From Pseudomonas sp. R76 (lineage in GTDB: Bacteria > Pseudomonadota > Gammaproteobacteria > Pseudomonadales > Pseudomonadaceae), in assembly GCF_009834565.1 (NCBI RefSeq), contig NZ_CP019428.1, positions 4,712,001-4,776,000 of the forward strand: a stretch of 64,000 bases of DNA, in the 5' to 3' direction. Both the position numbers and the translations under genes were made by a program. A model generated the notes under the pieces. It was not told the origin of the DNA. It was given only the letters and a program-made list of their open reading frames with translations, and searched no databases. Below are positions 53,703 to 62,701 of the stretch, piece by piece. The stretch's first letter is position 1; the number at the start of each line of letters is the position of its first letter.

Positions 53703-54851
53703 TTAGTTCACCGTCAGCCCAAGGAATTTGGACAATTCCTCGCGCTTGGCCAACGCATCCTTCCTGCCCAACTCAATCAACTCGCTGCAATACCCCGCCT
53801 CGAACAGCAGGTAACTCAGCACCCCTGCCCCACTGGTCTTGGTCGCCCCCGGCCCACGCAGGAACAGGCGCAACGCCGCCGGTAACTCCTGGCGATGGCG
53901 CGCGGCGATCTCGTCGATCGGCTGGCTCGGCGCAATCACCAATACCTCCACCGGCGCCAACCCCTGTATCGCCGCGTCCGCCGGCAAGACATGACTGAAC
54001 TGGTTCAAACGCTCAAGCAATTCGATATCACTTTCCAGGCTGTCAATGAACGTGCTGTTAAGCATGTGCCCACCAATCTGCGCCAGGGTCGGTTCCTGGC
54101 CGGTGTACGTGCGTTGCGTCGCAGGTTCATTGCCGCGTGGGTTGCCGCTTACGCCCACCACCAGCACGCGGCTGGCGCCCAGGTGCAGCGCCGGGCTGAT
54201 CGGCGCGGACTGGCGCACTGCGCCATCGCCGAAGTATTCCTGGTCGAGCTTGACCGGCGCGAACAGCAAGGGAATGGCCGAACTGGCCAGCAGGTGCTCA
54301 ACCGTCAGTTGGGTCGGCAGGCCGATGCGTCGATGGCGCAGCCAGGCATTGATGGTGCCGCCGCCCTGATAGAAGGTCACCGCTTGCCCGGACTCATAAC
54401 CGAAGGCCGTGACCGCGACGGCATGCAGATGGTTGTTGCGGATGGCCGCGTCGATCCCGTCCAGGTGCAGTTTGTCTTTGAGCAGCGCGCGCAGCGGCGT
54501 GCTGTCGAGCAACGCCACCGGCACCTGAGCGCCCAGGCCGAGCAGGCTGTGGATCAGGAAACGACTGGCCTGGCGGATCACGCCAGGCCAGTCGCTGCGC
54601 AGCACCAGATGGCTGCGAAAGCCCTGCCAGAACGCCGTCAGGCGCTCGATGGCGGCTTTGAAATCAGTCGCCCCGCTGGCCAGGCTCACCGCATTGATCG
54701 CCCCTGCCGACGTGCCGACGATCACCGGAAAAGGGTTCGGCGCCCCTGCTGGCAGCAACTCGGCAATCGCCGCCAAAACGCCCACCTGATACGCCGCTCG
54801 CGCCCCGCCGCCGGAAAGAATCAAGCCTGTGACCGGTTCAGCTGGGCGCAT
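53703..54851 (-). CDS. Patatin-like phospholipase
   Basis: A 382-residue acyl hydrolase of the patatin family. The oxyanion loop GGGARA is at residues 14-19, the Ser nucleophile (Ser48) in GTSAG at 46-50, and the catalytic Asp in FGDGAVRQ near residue 208. There is no signal peptide or beta-barrel, so it is not an autotransporter; it is cytosolic or peripherally bound. It probably hydrolyses phospholipids or acyl esters. Start ATG at 54851. It lies about 30 bases downstream of lpxL on the same strand, so the two may be co-transcribed. Confidence 0.9.
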   Translation of the reverse strand: MRPAEPVTGLILSGGGARAAYQVGVLAAIAELLPAGAPNPFPVIVGTSAGAINAVSLASGATDFKAAIERLTAFWQGFRSHLVLRSDWPGVIRQASRFLIHSLLGLGAQVPVALLDSTPLRALLKDKLHLDGIDAAIRNNHLHAVAVTAFGYESGQAVTFYQGGGTINAWLRHRRIGLPTQLTVEHLLASSAIPLLFAPVKLDQEYFGDGAVRQSAPISPALHLGASRVLVVGVSGNPRGNEPATQRTYTGQEPTLAQIGGHMLNSTFIDSLESDIELLERLNQFSHVLPADAAIQGLAPVEVLVIAPSQPIDEIAARHRQELPAALRLFLRGPGATKTSGAGVLSYLLFEAGYCSELIELGRKDALAKREELSKFLGLTVN

Positions 54852-54881
54852 TGCATCACTCCATGTGGCGAACAGTAGGTG

Positions 54882-55817
54882 TTATCGACGGCGCTTTTCG
54901 TACAGCTTAGGCTCACCCGGCGGCCGGCTCTTGAAGCGCCGGTGGGTCCACAGGTATTGCTCGGGGCATTCACGTACCGAGGCTTCGACCCACTGGTTGA
55001 TGCGCAGGCAGTCGATCTCATCGGTTTCGCCGGGGAAGTCGGTCAACGGCGGGTGGATCACCAGGCGGTAACCACTGCCGTCAGCCAGGCGTTCCTGGGT
55101 GAACGGCACCACCAGCGCCTTGCCCAGGCGTGCGAACTTGCTGGTGGCGGTGACGGTGGCGGCCTGGATGCCGAACAGCGGCACGAAGACGCTCTGCTTG
55201 GCGCCGTAGTCCTGGTCCGGCGCATACCAGATGGCACGGCCGGCGCGCAGCAGCTTGAGCATGCCGCGCACGTCTTCGCGCTCGATGGCCAGGGAGTCAA
55301 GGTTGTGCCGCTCGCGGCCACGGCGCTGGATGAAGTCGAACAGCGGGTTGCCGTGCTCGCGGTACATGCCATCGATGGTGTGTTTCTGGCCGAGCAACGC
55401 CGCGCCGATTTCCAGGGTGGTGAAGTGCAGGGCCATGAGGATCACGCCCTTGCCATCCAACTGCGCCTGCTTGAGGTGCTCAAGCCCTTCGACATGCGCC
55501 AGGCGCGCCAGGCGCGGGCGCGACCACCACCAGCTCATGGCCATTTCAAAGAAGGCGATGCCGGTGGAGGCGAAGTTTTCCTTGAGCAGCCTCTTGCGCT
55601 CCCTGGCGGATTTTTCCGGGAAGCACAGTTCCAGGTTGCGTGCGGCGATGCGGCGACGTTCGCCGGCCACGCGGTACATGCCCGCGCCTAATAAGCGACC
55701 AATGGTCAATAGCGCGCGGTACGGCAACTGAGTGATCAGCCACAGCAGGCCGAGTCCCAGCCATAGCAGCCAAAAACGCGGGTGAAAAAATACAGCTCGA
55801 AAACGCGGGCGATCCAT
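54882..55817 (-). CDS. lpxL: Lipid A biosynthesis acyltransferase (LpxL/HtrB family)
   Basis: Adds a secondary acyl chain to lipid A precursors at the inner membrane, using acyl-ACP. The 311-residue protein starts with a basic stretch and one membrane helix (FWLLWLGLGLLWLITQL), then has the HX4(D/E) catalytic motif in ALHFTTLE near residue 130 and the YAPDQDYG motif. The ATG at 55817 (MDRPRFRAVFFHPRFW) gives the usual start; the frame is open to 55943, overlapping minC. It is divergent from minCDE. Whether it is the HtrB1- or HtrB2-type paralogue cannot be said. Confidence 0.92.
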   Translation of the reverse strand: MDRPRFRAVFFHPRFWLLWLGLGLLWLITQLPYRALLTIGRLLGAGMYRVAGERRRIAARNLELCFPEKSARERKRLLKENFASTGIAFFEMAMSWWWSRPRLARLAHVEGLEHLKQAQLDGKGVILMALHFTTLEIGAALLGQKHTIDGMYREHGNPLFDFIQRRGRERHNLDSLAIEREDVRGMLKLLRAGRAIWYAPDQDYGAKQSVFVPLFGIQAATVTATSKFARLGKALVVPFTQERLADGSGYRLVIHPPLTDFPGETDEIDCLRINQWVEASVRECPEQYLWTHRRFKSRPPGEPKLYEKRRR

Positions 55818-55934
55818 TACAGATTCCGGTAAAGACAGGGCCGCGCATTCTACAACGTTCGACTCGGCTTGCGGCCCGTGGATGTTCTCGTTATAAGTCT
55901 CGACACTTTTCGTGACAAGCCGCTTTTGCCGACC

Positions 55935-56672
55935 ATGAGCCAAACCGAACCGCTAGACCAAGATCCCGTGTTCCAGCTGAAAGGCAGCATGCTCGCCATC
56001 ACCGTGCTGGAACTGGCCCGCAATGACCTCGACGCCCTGGACCGCCAACTGGCCGCCAAGGTCGCCCTGGCGCCTAACTTTTTCAACAATGCCCCGCTGG
56101 TGCTGGCCCTGGACAAACTCCCGGCCGGCCAGGGCGCGATTGATTTGCCTGGCCTGATGCGCGTCTGCCGCTCGCATGGTTTGCGCACCCTGGCGATTCG
56201 CGCCAGCCGTATCGAAGACATTGCTGCGGCAATCGCCATTGAGTTGCCAGTATTGCCACCGTCCGGTGCCCGCGAGCGTCCGCTCGACCCGACCGAAGGT
56301 GAAGTGAAGAAAAAACCGGAAAAACCACCCGAGCCGACGATCAAGCCCACAAAGATCATCACCTCTCCCGTACGCGGCGGGCAGCAGATTTACGCCCAGG
56401 GCGGCGACCTGGTGGTGATCGCCCCGGTCAGCCCCGGCGCGGAACTTCTCGCCGATGGCAATATCCATGTATACGGCCCGATGCGCGGACGTGCCCTCGC
56501 CGGCATCAAGGGTGATACCAAGGCGCGTATTTTTTGCCAGCAGTTGACCGCTGAGCTAGTGTCCATCGCAGGCCAGTACAAGGTTTCAGAAGATTTGCGC
56601 CGTGATCCGCTGTGGGGGGCCGGGGTACAAGTCAGCCTGTCGGGCGATGTGTTGAACATCATCCGTCTTTAA
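55935..56672 (+). CDS. minC: Septum site-determining protein MinC
   Basis: Inhibits FtsZ assembly away from mid-cell when recruited to the membrane by MinD. The 245-residue protein has the N-terminal MinC_N domain ([15 protein letters not shown], to about residue 105), a charged Pro/Lys linker ([18 protein letters not shown]) and the C-terminal beta-helix domain ([33 protein letters not shown]). ATG at 55935. It is the first gene of minCDE, divergent from lpxL; a 200-base spacer with a small hairpin separates it from minD. Confidence 0.95.
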   Translation: MSQTEPLDQDPVFQLKGSMLAITVLELARNDLDALDRQLAAKVALAPNFFNNAPLVLALDKLPAGQGAIDLPGLMRVCRSHGLRTLAIRASRIEDIAAAIAIELPVLPPSGARERPLDPTEGEVKKKPEKPPEPTIKPTKIITSPVRGGQQIYAQGGDLVVIAPVSPGAELLADGNIHVYGPMRGRALAGIKGDTKARIFCQQLTAELVSIAGQYKVSEDLRRDPLWGAGVQVSLSGDVLNIIRL

Positions 56673-56835
56673 CGGATACTGCCGCATTTTCCAAGCATCT
56701 CTAGACTCTGATAGCAAAGCGAAACCGGCAAGACTTGCGTAGGAATAATTGGAAGTTGGCGTTTCCCCATGGAAACCACATCTTTTTCCTACAAAGGCTG
56801 TCCGCCTGCGGCGAGTTCCAAGAGATGTTTTTCAG

Positions 56836-56856
56836 GGACTGAAAAGTCCTTTTTCC
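56836..56856 (+). terminator. Small hairpin plus T-run upstream of minD
   Basis: Stem GGACT/AGTCC closed by a GAAA tetraloop and followed by a run of T ending 17 bases before the minD start. It looks like a weak terminator or attenuator between minC and minD. Confidence 0.4.
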
Positions 56857-56872
56857 TTAGGGGTGAAACACC

Positions 56873-57685
56873 TTGGCCAAGATTCTCGTGGTTACATCCG
56901 GCAAGGGTGGTGTGGGTAAGACCACCACCAGCGCCGCTATCGGTACCGGCCTCGCTCTGCGCGGCCACAAGACAGTTATCGTCGACTTCGACGTCGGTTT
57001 GCGTAACCTCGACCTGATCATGGGCTGCGAACGCCGCGTGGTGTACGACTTCGTCAACGTGGTAAACGGCGAAGCCAACCTGCAACAGGCCCTGATCAAG
57101 GACAAGCGTCTTGAGAACCTGTATGTACTGGCCGCCAGCCAGACCCGCGACAAAGACGCGCTGACCAAAGAAGGCGTGGGCAAAGTTCTCGCTGAGCTGA
57201 AAGAAACCTTCGAATACGTGGTGTGCGACTCCCCGGCCGGTATCGAAACCGGTGCTCACCTGGCGATGTACTTCGCCGATGAAGCCATCGTGGTGACCAA
57301 CCCGGAAGTGTCCTCGGTACGTGACTCGGACCGCATGCTCGGCCTGTTGGCCAGCAAGTCCCAGCGCGCCGAAAAAGGTGAAGACCCGATCAAGGAGCAC
57401 CTGCTGCTCACCCGTTACAACCCGGAGCGCGTCAGCAATGGCGAAATGCTCGGTGTTGAAGACGTGAAGGAAATCCTCGCAGTGACCCTGCTGGGCGTGA
57501 TTCCAGAATCCCAGGCGGTCCTCAAGGCTTCCAACCAAGGTGTTCCGGTGATTCTTGACGACCAGAGCGACGCCGGCCAGGCGTACAGCGATGCGGTTGA
57601 TCGCTTGCTGGGCAAGACCGTGGAACATCGCTTCCTCGATGTTAAGAAGAAGGGATTCTTCGAGCGTATCTTTGGAGGCAACTAA
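56873..57685 (+). CDS. minD: Septum site-determining ATPase MinD
   Basis: The membrane-associated ATPase that carries MinC and oscillates under MinE. The 270-residue protein starts at a TTG (MAKILVVTSGKGGVGKTT). The deviant Walker A GKGGVGKT spans residues 10-17, with the signature Lys11 and Lys16. The C-terminal amphipathic membrane-targeting helix (KKGFFERIFG) is intact. The TTG is supported by AGGGGTG upstream and by the absence of any nearer ATG. minE follows after three bases. Confidence 0.97.
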   Translation: MAKILVVTSGKGGVGKTTTSAAIGTGLALRGHKTVIVDFDVGLRNLDLIMGCERRVVYDFVNVVNGEANLQQALIKDKRLENLYVLAASQTRDKDALTKEGVGKVLAELKETFEYVVCDSPAGIETGAHLAMYFADEAIVVTNPEVSSVRDSDRMLGLLASKSQRAEKGEDPIKEHLLLTRYNPERVSNGEMLGVEDVKEILAVTLLGVIPESQAVLKASNQGVPVILDDQSDAGQAYSDAVDRLLGKTVEHRFLDVKKKGFFERIFGGN

Positions 57686-57688
57686 ACA

Positions 57689-57943
57689 ATGAAATTTCTC
57701 GACTTCTTTCGCGCCAACAAAAAGCCAAGTACCGCGTCGGTAGCGAAAGAGCGTCTACAGATCATCGTGGCGCACGAACGCGGCCAACGCAGCACCCCGG
57801 ACTACCTGCCAGCCTTGCAGAAGGAACTGGTCGAGGTGATCCGCAAGTACGTCAATATCGGCAACGATGACGTGCATGTTGCCCTTGAAAACGACGGCAG
57901 CTGCTCGATTCTGGAACTCAATATCACCCTGCCTGATCGTTAA
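57689..57943 (+). CDS. minE: Cell division topological specificity factor MinE
   Basis: An 84-residue protein that stimulates the MinD ATPase and drives Min oscillation. It has the N-terminal membrane-binding and anti-MinCD helix ([20 protein letters not shown], then [12 protein letters not shown]) and the topological specificity domain with [17 protein letters not shown]. It is encoded three bases after minD, so translation is coupled. ATG at 57689 with GGAGG upstream, inside the end of minD. Confidence 0.97.
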   Translation: MKFLDFFRANKKPSTASVAKERLQIIVAHERGQRSTPDYLPALQKELVEVIRKYVNIGNDDVHVALENDGSCSILELNITLPDR

Positions 57944-57960
57944 TCGAAAAGGCGGCTGCC

Positions 57961-58015
57961 ACGGCGGCTCGGTCACCTTGATCCCTTTTTGGGAACCGGG
58001 TGGGCGAGCCGCCGT
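57961..58015. repeat. Stem-loop between minE and the pseudouridine synthase gene
   Basis: Perfect 11-base arms ACGGCGGCTCG (57961-57971) and CGAGCCGCCGT (58005-58015). An inner small stem TCCC-TTTTT-GGGA lies in the loop. There is no trailing T-run, so it is more likely an mRNA stabiliser or processing site than a terminator. Confidence 0.55.
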
Positions 58016-58039
58016 TGGCGTTTGTTACGAGGCTGTTTA

Positions 58040-58675
58040 ATGCCGCTGTCCAATATCCATATCCTGTATCAGGACGACGCCGTCCTGGTGGTGAACAAGC
58101 CGACCCTGCTGCTCTCGGTGCCTGGCCGCGCCGATGACAACAAGGATTGCCTGATCACCCGCCTGCAGGAAAACGGCTACCCCGAAGCCCGCATTGTCCA
58201 TCGCCTGGACTGGGAAACCTCGGGAATCATCCTGCTCGCGCGGGACGCCGACACCCACCGCGAACTGTCGCGGCAGTTTCACGACCGCGAAACCGAAAAG
58301 GCCTACACCGCCTTGGCCTGGGGCCAGCCGGCACTGGACAGCGGCAGCATCGACCTGCCCCTGCGCTACGACCCGCCGACCAAACCCCGGCATGTGGTTG
58401 ACCACGAGTTCGGCAAGCACGCGCTGACCTTCTGGAAGGTATTGGAACGTTGCGGCGACTGGTGCCGCGTCGAGCTGACGCCGATCACCGGGCGTTCACA
58501 CCAGTTACGCGTGCACATGCTGTCGATCGGCCACCCGCTGCTCGGTGATGGCCTGTACGCCCATGAGCAAGCCCTGGCCGCGTGGCCGCGCTTGTGCCTG
58601 CATGCGAGCATGTTGAGCTTTACCCATCCGCAAAGTGGCGAGCGTTTGCGCTTTGAGTGCCCTGCCCCGTTCTAA
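58040..58675 (+). CDS. rluA: RluA-family pseudouridine synthase
   Basis: Isomerises uridine to pseudouridine in 23S rRNA and/or tRNA. The 211-residue protein has the catalytic motif HRLDWETSG near residues 53-61, with the essential Asp, and later TPITGRSHQLRVHM, the RluA-type C-terminal motif. There is no S4 domain, as in RluA and TruC-like short members. ATG at 58040. It follows minE after a stem-loop, an order I recall for other pseudomonads. Exact target sites cannot be inferred. Confidence 0.88.
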   Translation: MPLSNIHILYQDDAVLVVNKPTLLLSVPGRADDNKDCLITRLQENGYPEARIVHRLDWETSGIILLARDADTHRELSRQFHDRETEKAYTALAWGQPALDSGSIDLPLRYDPPTKPRHVVDHEFGKHALTFWKVLERCGDWCRVELTPITGRSHQLRVHMLSIGHPLLGDGLYAHEQALAAWPRLCLHASMLSFTHPQSGERLRFECPAPF

Positions 58676-58694
58676 AGTTGGCAATGCATTAAAT

Positions 58695-58733
58695 GTGGGA
58701 GCGGGCTTGCTTCGCGAGCAAGCCCGCTCCCAC
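58695..58733. repeat. Compact REP palindrome
   Basis: GTGGGAGCGGGCTTGC meets its inverted copy GCAAGCCCGCTCCCAC with only seven bases (TTCGCGA) between. The REP spacer has been lost, giving one near-perfect 39-base hairpin between rluA and apeB. Confidence 0.88.
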
Positions 58734-58797
58734 ATTTGTAATGTGCACTTCTGGCCATCGAACGGTAAACTCCGCGCATTGCTGTCTGGAGCTATTT

Positions 58798-60087
58798 ATG
58801 CGCGAAGCGTTGAATCAAGGCCTGATCGACTTCCTCAAGGCCTCCCCTACTCCTTTTCATGCCACTGCCGCCCTCGCCCAGCGCCTGGAAGCGGCCGGTT
58901 ACCAACGCCTCGACGAGCGCGAAACCTGGGCCACCGAGGCCAACGGGCGCTATTACGTCACCCGCAACGACTCCTCGATCATCGCCTTCAAGCTCGGCCG
59001 CCACTCGCCGCTGCTGGGCGGGATTCGCCTGGTCGGCGCCCACACCGACAGCCCGTGCCTGCGGGTCAAGCCGCAGCCGGAGCTGCAACGCCAGGGGTTC
59101 TGGCAGTTGGGTGTGGAAGTCTACGGCGGTGCGCTGCTGGCGCCGTGGTTCGACCGCGACCTGTCGCTGGCCGGCCGCGTGACCTTCCGCCGCGACGGCA
59201 AGGTCGAGAGCCAGTTGATCGACTTCAAGCTGCCGATTGCGATCATCCCCAACCTGGCCATTCACCTGAACCGTGAAGCCAACCAGGGGTGGGCGATCAA
59301 TGCCCAGACCGAACTGCCGCCGATCCTCGCGCAATTTGCCGGTGACGAGCGCGTGGACTTCCGCGCCGTGCTCACCGAACAGCTGGCACGCGAGCATGGT
59401 TTGAACGCCGACGTGGTGCTCGACTACGAGCTGAGCTTCTACGACACACAAAGCGCGGCGGTGATTGGCCTCAATGGCGACTTCATCGCTGGCGCGCGCC
59501 TCGACAACCTGCTGTCGTGCTACGCCGGGCTGCAAGCCTTGCTCACCAGCGAAACCGACGAAACCTGCGTGCTGGTGTGCAATGACCACGAAGAGGTCGG
59601 CTCCTGCTCCGCGTGCGGCGCTGACGGCCCGATGCTGGAACAGACCCTGCGCCGCCTGCTGCCGGAAGGTGATGAATTCGTACGCACCATTCAGAAATCA
59701 CTGTTGGTGTCTGCCGACAATGCCCACGGCGTGCACCCCAACTACGCCGAGAAGCACGACGCCAACCACGGCCCGAAACTCAACGCCGGCCCGGTGATCA
59801 AGGTCAACAGCAACCAGCGCTACGCCACCAACAGCGAAACCGCCGGGTTCTTCCGCCACCTGTGCATGGCCCAGGAAGTACCGGTGCAGAGCTTCGTGGT
59901 GCGCAGCGACATGGGCTGCGGCTCGACCATCGGCCCGATCACCGCCAGCCACCTGGGAGTGCGCACCGTGGACATCGGCCTGCCGACGTTTGCCATGCAC
60001 TCGATCCGTGAACTGTGCGGCAGCCATGACCTGGCGCATCTGGTGAAAGTGTTGGGCGCGTTCTATGCGAGCCGCGATCTGCCCTGA
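58798..60087 (+). CDS. apeB: M18-family aspartyl aminopeptidase-like protease
   Basis: A 429-residue metallo-aminopeptidase of family M18, normally a large cytosolic dodecamer that removes N-terminal Asp/Glu residues. Metal-site motifs: GAHTDSP near residue 80, NDHEEVGS near 262, and [11 protein letters not shown] plus the final AMHSIRE near 400. The length equals that of bacterial ApeB. ATG at 58798 with CTGGAG upstream; the frame open to 58693 runs through the REP element and is rejected. Confidence 0.93.
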   Translation: MREALNQGLIDFLKASPTPFHATAALAQRLEAAGYQRLDERETWATEANGRYYVTRNDSSIIAFKLGRHSPLLGGIRLVGAHTDSPCLRVKPQPELQRQGFWQLGVEVYGGALLAPWFDRDLSLAGRVTFRRDGKVESQLIDFKLPIAIIPNLAIHLNREANQGWAINAQTELPPILAQFAGDERVDFRAVLTEQLAREHGLNADVVLDYELSFYDTQSAAVIGLNGDFIAGARLDNLLSCYAGLQALLTSETDETCVLVCNDHEEVGSCSACGADGPMLEQTLRRLLPEGDEFVRTIQKSLLVSADNAHGVHPNYAEKHDANHGPKLNAGPVIKVNSNQRYATNSETAGFFRHLCMAQEVPVQSFVVRSDMGCGSTIGPITASHLGVRTVDIGLPTFAMHSIRELCGSHDLAHLVKVLGAFYASRDLP

Positions 60088-60098
60088 GACCGGGGCGC

Positions 60099-60170
60099 GG
60101 CCATCGCGGGCAAGCCCGCTCCCACATTGGAATGTGTTTCCCTGTGGGAGCGGGCTTGCCCGCGATGGCC
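60099..60170. repeat. REPIN (GCGGGCTTGCCCGCGAT type)
   Basis: GGCCATCGCGGGCAAGCCCG at 60099 leads to CCGCTCCCAC, then an inverted copy GTGGGAGCGGGCTTGCCCGC ends at GGCC 60170. The two units face outward relative to most REPINs in the window. Confidence 0.85.
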
Positions 60171-60270
60171 ATTTCAGGCACACACAAAGCTGTCTGACCT
60201 ACATCAACCCACGTTTGCGCAATCCGGCCTAGACTTGTCACTATTCCCACTCCGACAAGGCCGTCGCCCC

Positions 60271-60447
60271 ATGATCTCCATGTCCTCCTTCCACGCCATG
60301 CTCATCCCCATCATCATCGGCATGATCCTGTTGGCGACCGGTTTCAACTTTCGTGACAAGCCGCTGGGCGTATTTGGCATGTGGGTCGGCATGCTGCTGA
60401 TCCTGGGCACGGTGGTTTACAAAATCCTCGCCAAACTGGCGGAATGA
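60271..60447 (+). CDS. Small membrane protein (58 aa)
   Basis: A short hydrophobic protein with two membrane segments, AMLIPIIIGMILLATGF and VFGMWVGMLLILGTVVYKIL, separated by the polar NFRDKPLG. No family was recognised. The ATG at 60271 is chosen because it begins just before the first helix; the open frame back to 60127 crosses a REPIN. It precedes the MscS-type channel by about 70 bases and could be co-expressed with it. Confidence 0.7.
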   Translation: MISMSSFHAMLIPIIIGMILLATGFNFRDKPLGVFGMWVGMLLILGTVVYKILAKLAE

Positions 60448-60519
60448 CAAATGCACTCGCATTGGGCATAACGGCCTCGTACACTCGGTCAATTCGTCGT
60501 TTTCAAGGTTGACCGCCTC

Positions 60520-62685
60520 GTGCTCTCGCGTCTTTTTGCCCTGCCCCGCTACGTCCTGATTACCCTGCTGATGCTGCTGCCGCTCGCACCTGCCCACGCC
60601 GTGAGCTTGCCCGGCCTGCTCGGCAGCACCAACAAAACCCAACCCCAGGCCGATGTGCCGCTGGGGCAGTCGTTGGATGAAGTGATCAAAACCCTGGAGA
60701 ACGATCAGCAGCGCACTCAGCTGTTGAGCGATTTAAAGAAGCTGCGCGAAGCCACGCAAAAGGCTCAACCGGCCACCGAACAGGGCGTGCTCGGTTTGAT
60801 CGGCAGTACGCTGTCCGGCCTTGAGCAACAGTTCTCCGGCGCCGACAGCCCGCTGGGCCGTTGGTCCAACGAGGTCGACCTGGCCAAGGATGAACTCGCT
60901 GCGCTGATGCTGCCGGCCAGCGAATGGCTGCCGATCATTTTCGGCTTTGCCGTGATCCTGGCCGTGTGGAGCCTGCTGGCCGCCGCGTTGATCTGGCTCA
61001 GCCACCGTCTACGCGAACGTTTCGGCCTGCCCGAAGAGCTTCCGCAACACCCGCGCACCTGGGACATGCTGCGCTTCGCCCTGCGCAAGTTGGGGCCGTG
61101 GCTGATCGCCCTGGTGATCACCGTTTACCTGAGCTACGCCCTGCCTTCGTCCCTGGGCAAGTCCCTGGCGATGGTGCTGGCTTACGCGCTGGTGGTCGGC
61201 ACCTGTTTCTCGGCGATCTGTGTGATTGCCTTCTCCGTCCTCGACGGCCCGCACCGCCACCGGGCGCTGTATATCCTGCGTCACCAAGCCTTCCGTCCGT
61301 TGTGGTGGATCGGCAGTTTCGCCGCCTTTGGCGAAGCCCTGAGCGACCCACGGCTGATAACGGCCCTGGGCCAGCATCTGGCCCACACGGCGGCGACGGT
61401 CGCCAATGTGATGGCGGCGCTGTCCACCGGCGTGTTTATCCTGCGTTTCCGCCGGCCGATCGCGCACCTCATCCGCAACCAGCCGCTGTCGCGGCGCCTT
61501 ACCCGCCGTGCCCTCACCGATACCCTGTCGATCATCGGCACCTTCTGGTACTTGCCGGCATTGTTGCTGGTGGGCATCTCACTGTTCGCCACCTTCCTGT
61601 CCGCCGGCGACACCAGCACCGCCTTGCGCCAGTCATTGTTGTGCACGGTGTTGCTGGTGTTGTGCATGGTCATCAACGGCCTGGTGCGCCGCCATGCGCT
61701 CAAGCCACAACGCGGGCACAAGCGCCACGCGCTGTACTCCGATCGCCTGAAAAGCTTCGTGTATACCCTGGCTCACTTAGTGGTGTGGCTGGTGTTTATC
61801 GAACTCGGCCTGCGCGTATGGGGCCTGTCGATGATTCGCTTTACCGAAGGCGACGGCCATGAAATCAGCGTCAAGCTGTTTGGCCTTGGCGGCACGCTGT
61901 TGTTTGCCTGGCTGATCTGGATCCTCAGCGACACCGCCATCCACCACGCCCTGACCCGCTCGCGCAAAGGCCTGGCGAATGCGCGCGCACAGACGATGAT
62001 GCCGTTGATCCGCAACGTGCTGTTCGTGACCATCTTTATCATCGCCGCCATCGTGGCGCTGGCGAACATGGGCATGAACGTTACGCCACTGCTGGCCGGT
62101 GCCGGTGTGATCGGTATCGCCATCGGTTTTGGTGCTCAGTCGCTGGTGGCGGACTTGATCACCGGCCTGTTCATCATCATCGAAGACTCGCTGGCCATCG
62201 ACGACTACGTGGATGTCGGCGGCCACCTCGGCACCGTCGAGGGCCTGACTATCCGTACCGTGCGCCTGCGCGACATCGACGGCATCGTGCACACCATTCC
62301 GTTCAGCGAAATCAAGAGCATCAAGAACTACTCCCGCGAGTTCGGCTACGCGATCTTCCGGGTGGCGATCCCCTACAACATGGAAATCGACGACGCCATC
62401 AAACTGATGCGCGATGTCGGCCAGAAAATGCGCAACGACCCACTGCAACGCCGCAACATCTGGTCGCCGCTGGAGATTCAGGGCGTGGAAAGCTTTGAGT
62501 CCGGTAGCGCGATCCTGCGGGCGCGGTTCAAGACCGCACCGATCAAGCAGTGGGAAGTGTCGCGGGCGTTCAACCTGGCGCTCAAGCGTCAGCTGGATGA
62601 AGCCGGGCTCGACCTGGCGACGCCGCGCTTGAGTGTGCAGGTGGTCACCGCCGGCACCGTGCAGGAGAAAGAACCACAACAATAA
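60520..62685 (+). CDS. MscS-family mechanosensitive channel, YbiO-like
   Basis: A 721-residue inner-membrane protein with a signal peptide (YVLITLLMLLPLAPAHA, cleaved near residue 27), a periplasmic helical segment with Gln/Lys-rich heptads (about 40-110) and about ten membrane helices. The C-terminal MscS core follows: pore helix ANMGMNVTPLLAGAGVIGIA, then GFGAQSLVADLITGLFI and the beta domain IDDYVDVGGHLGTVEGL. Length and signal peptide match YbiO-type channels that release solutes on hypo-osmotic shock. Start is GTG at 60520, the codon that begins the signal peptide. Confidence 0.88.
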   Translation: MLSRLFALPRYVLITLLMLLPLAPAHAVSLPGLLGSTNKTQPQADVPLGQSLDEVIKTLENDQQRTQLLSDLKKLREATQKAQPATEQGVLGLIGSTLSGLEQQFSGADSPLGRWSNEVDLAKDELAALMLPASEWLPIIFGFAVILAVWSLLAAALIWLSHRLRERFGLPEELPQHPRTWDMLRFALRKLGPWLIALVITVYLSYALPSSLGKSLAMVLAYALVVGTCFSAICVIAFSVLDGPHRHRALYILRHQAFRPLWWIGSFAAFGEALSDPRLITALGQHLAHTAATVANVMAALSTGVFILRFRRPIAHLIRNQPLSRRLTRRALTDTLSIIGTFWYLPALLLVGISLFATFLSAGDTSTALRQSLLCTVLLVLCMVINGLVRRHALKPQRGHKRHALYSDRLKSFVYTLAHLVVWLVFIELGLRVWGLSMIRFTEGDGHEISVKLFGLGGTLLFAWLIWILSDTAIHHALTRSRKGLANARAQTMMPLIRNVLFVTIFIIAAIVALANMGMNVTPLLAGAGVIGIAIGFGAQSLVADLITGLFIIIEDSLAIDDYVDVGGHLGTVEGLTIRTVRLRDIDGIVHTIPFSEIKSIKNYSREFGYAIFRVAIPYNMEIDDAIKLMRDVGQKMRNDPLQRRNIWSPLEIQGVESFESGSAILRARFKTAPIKQWEVSRAFNLALKRQLDEAGLDLATPRLSVQVVTAGTVQEKEPQQ

Positions 62686-62701
62686 AGAGGGAGAGGTACT
62701 T

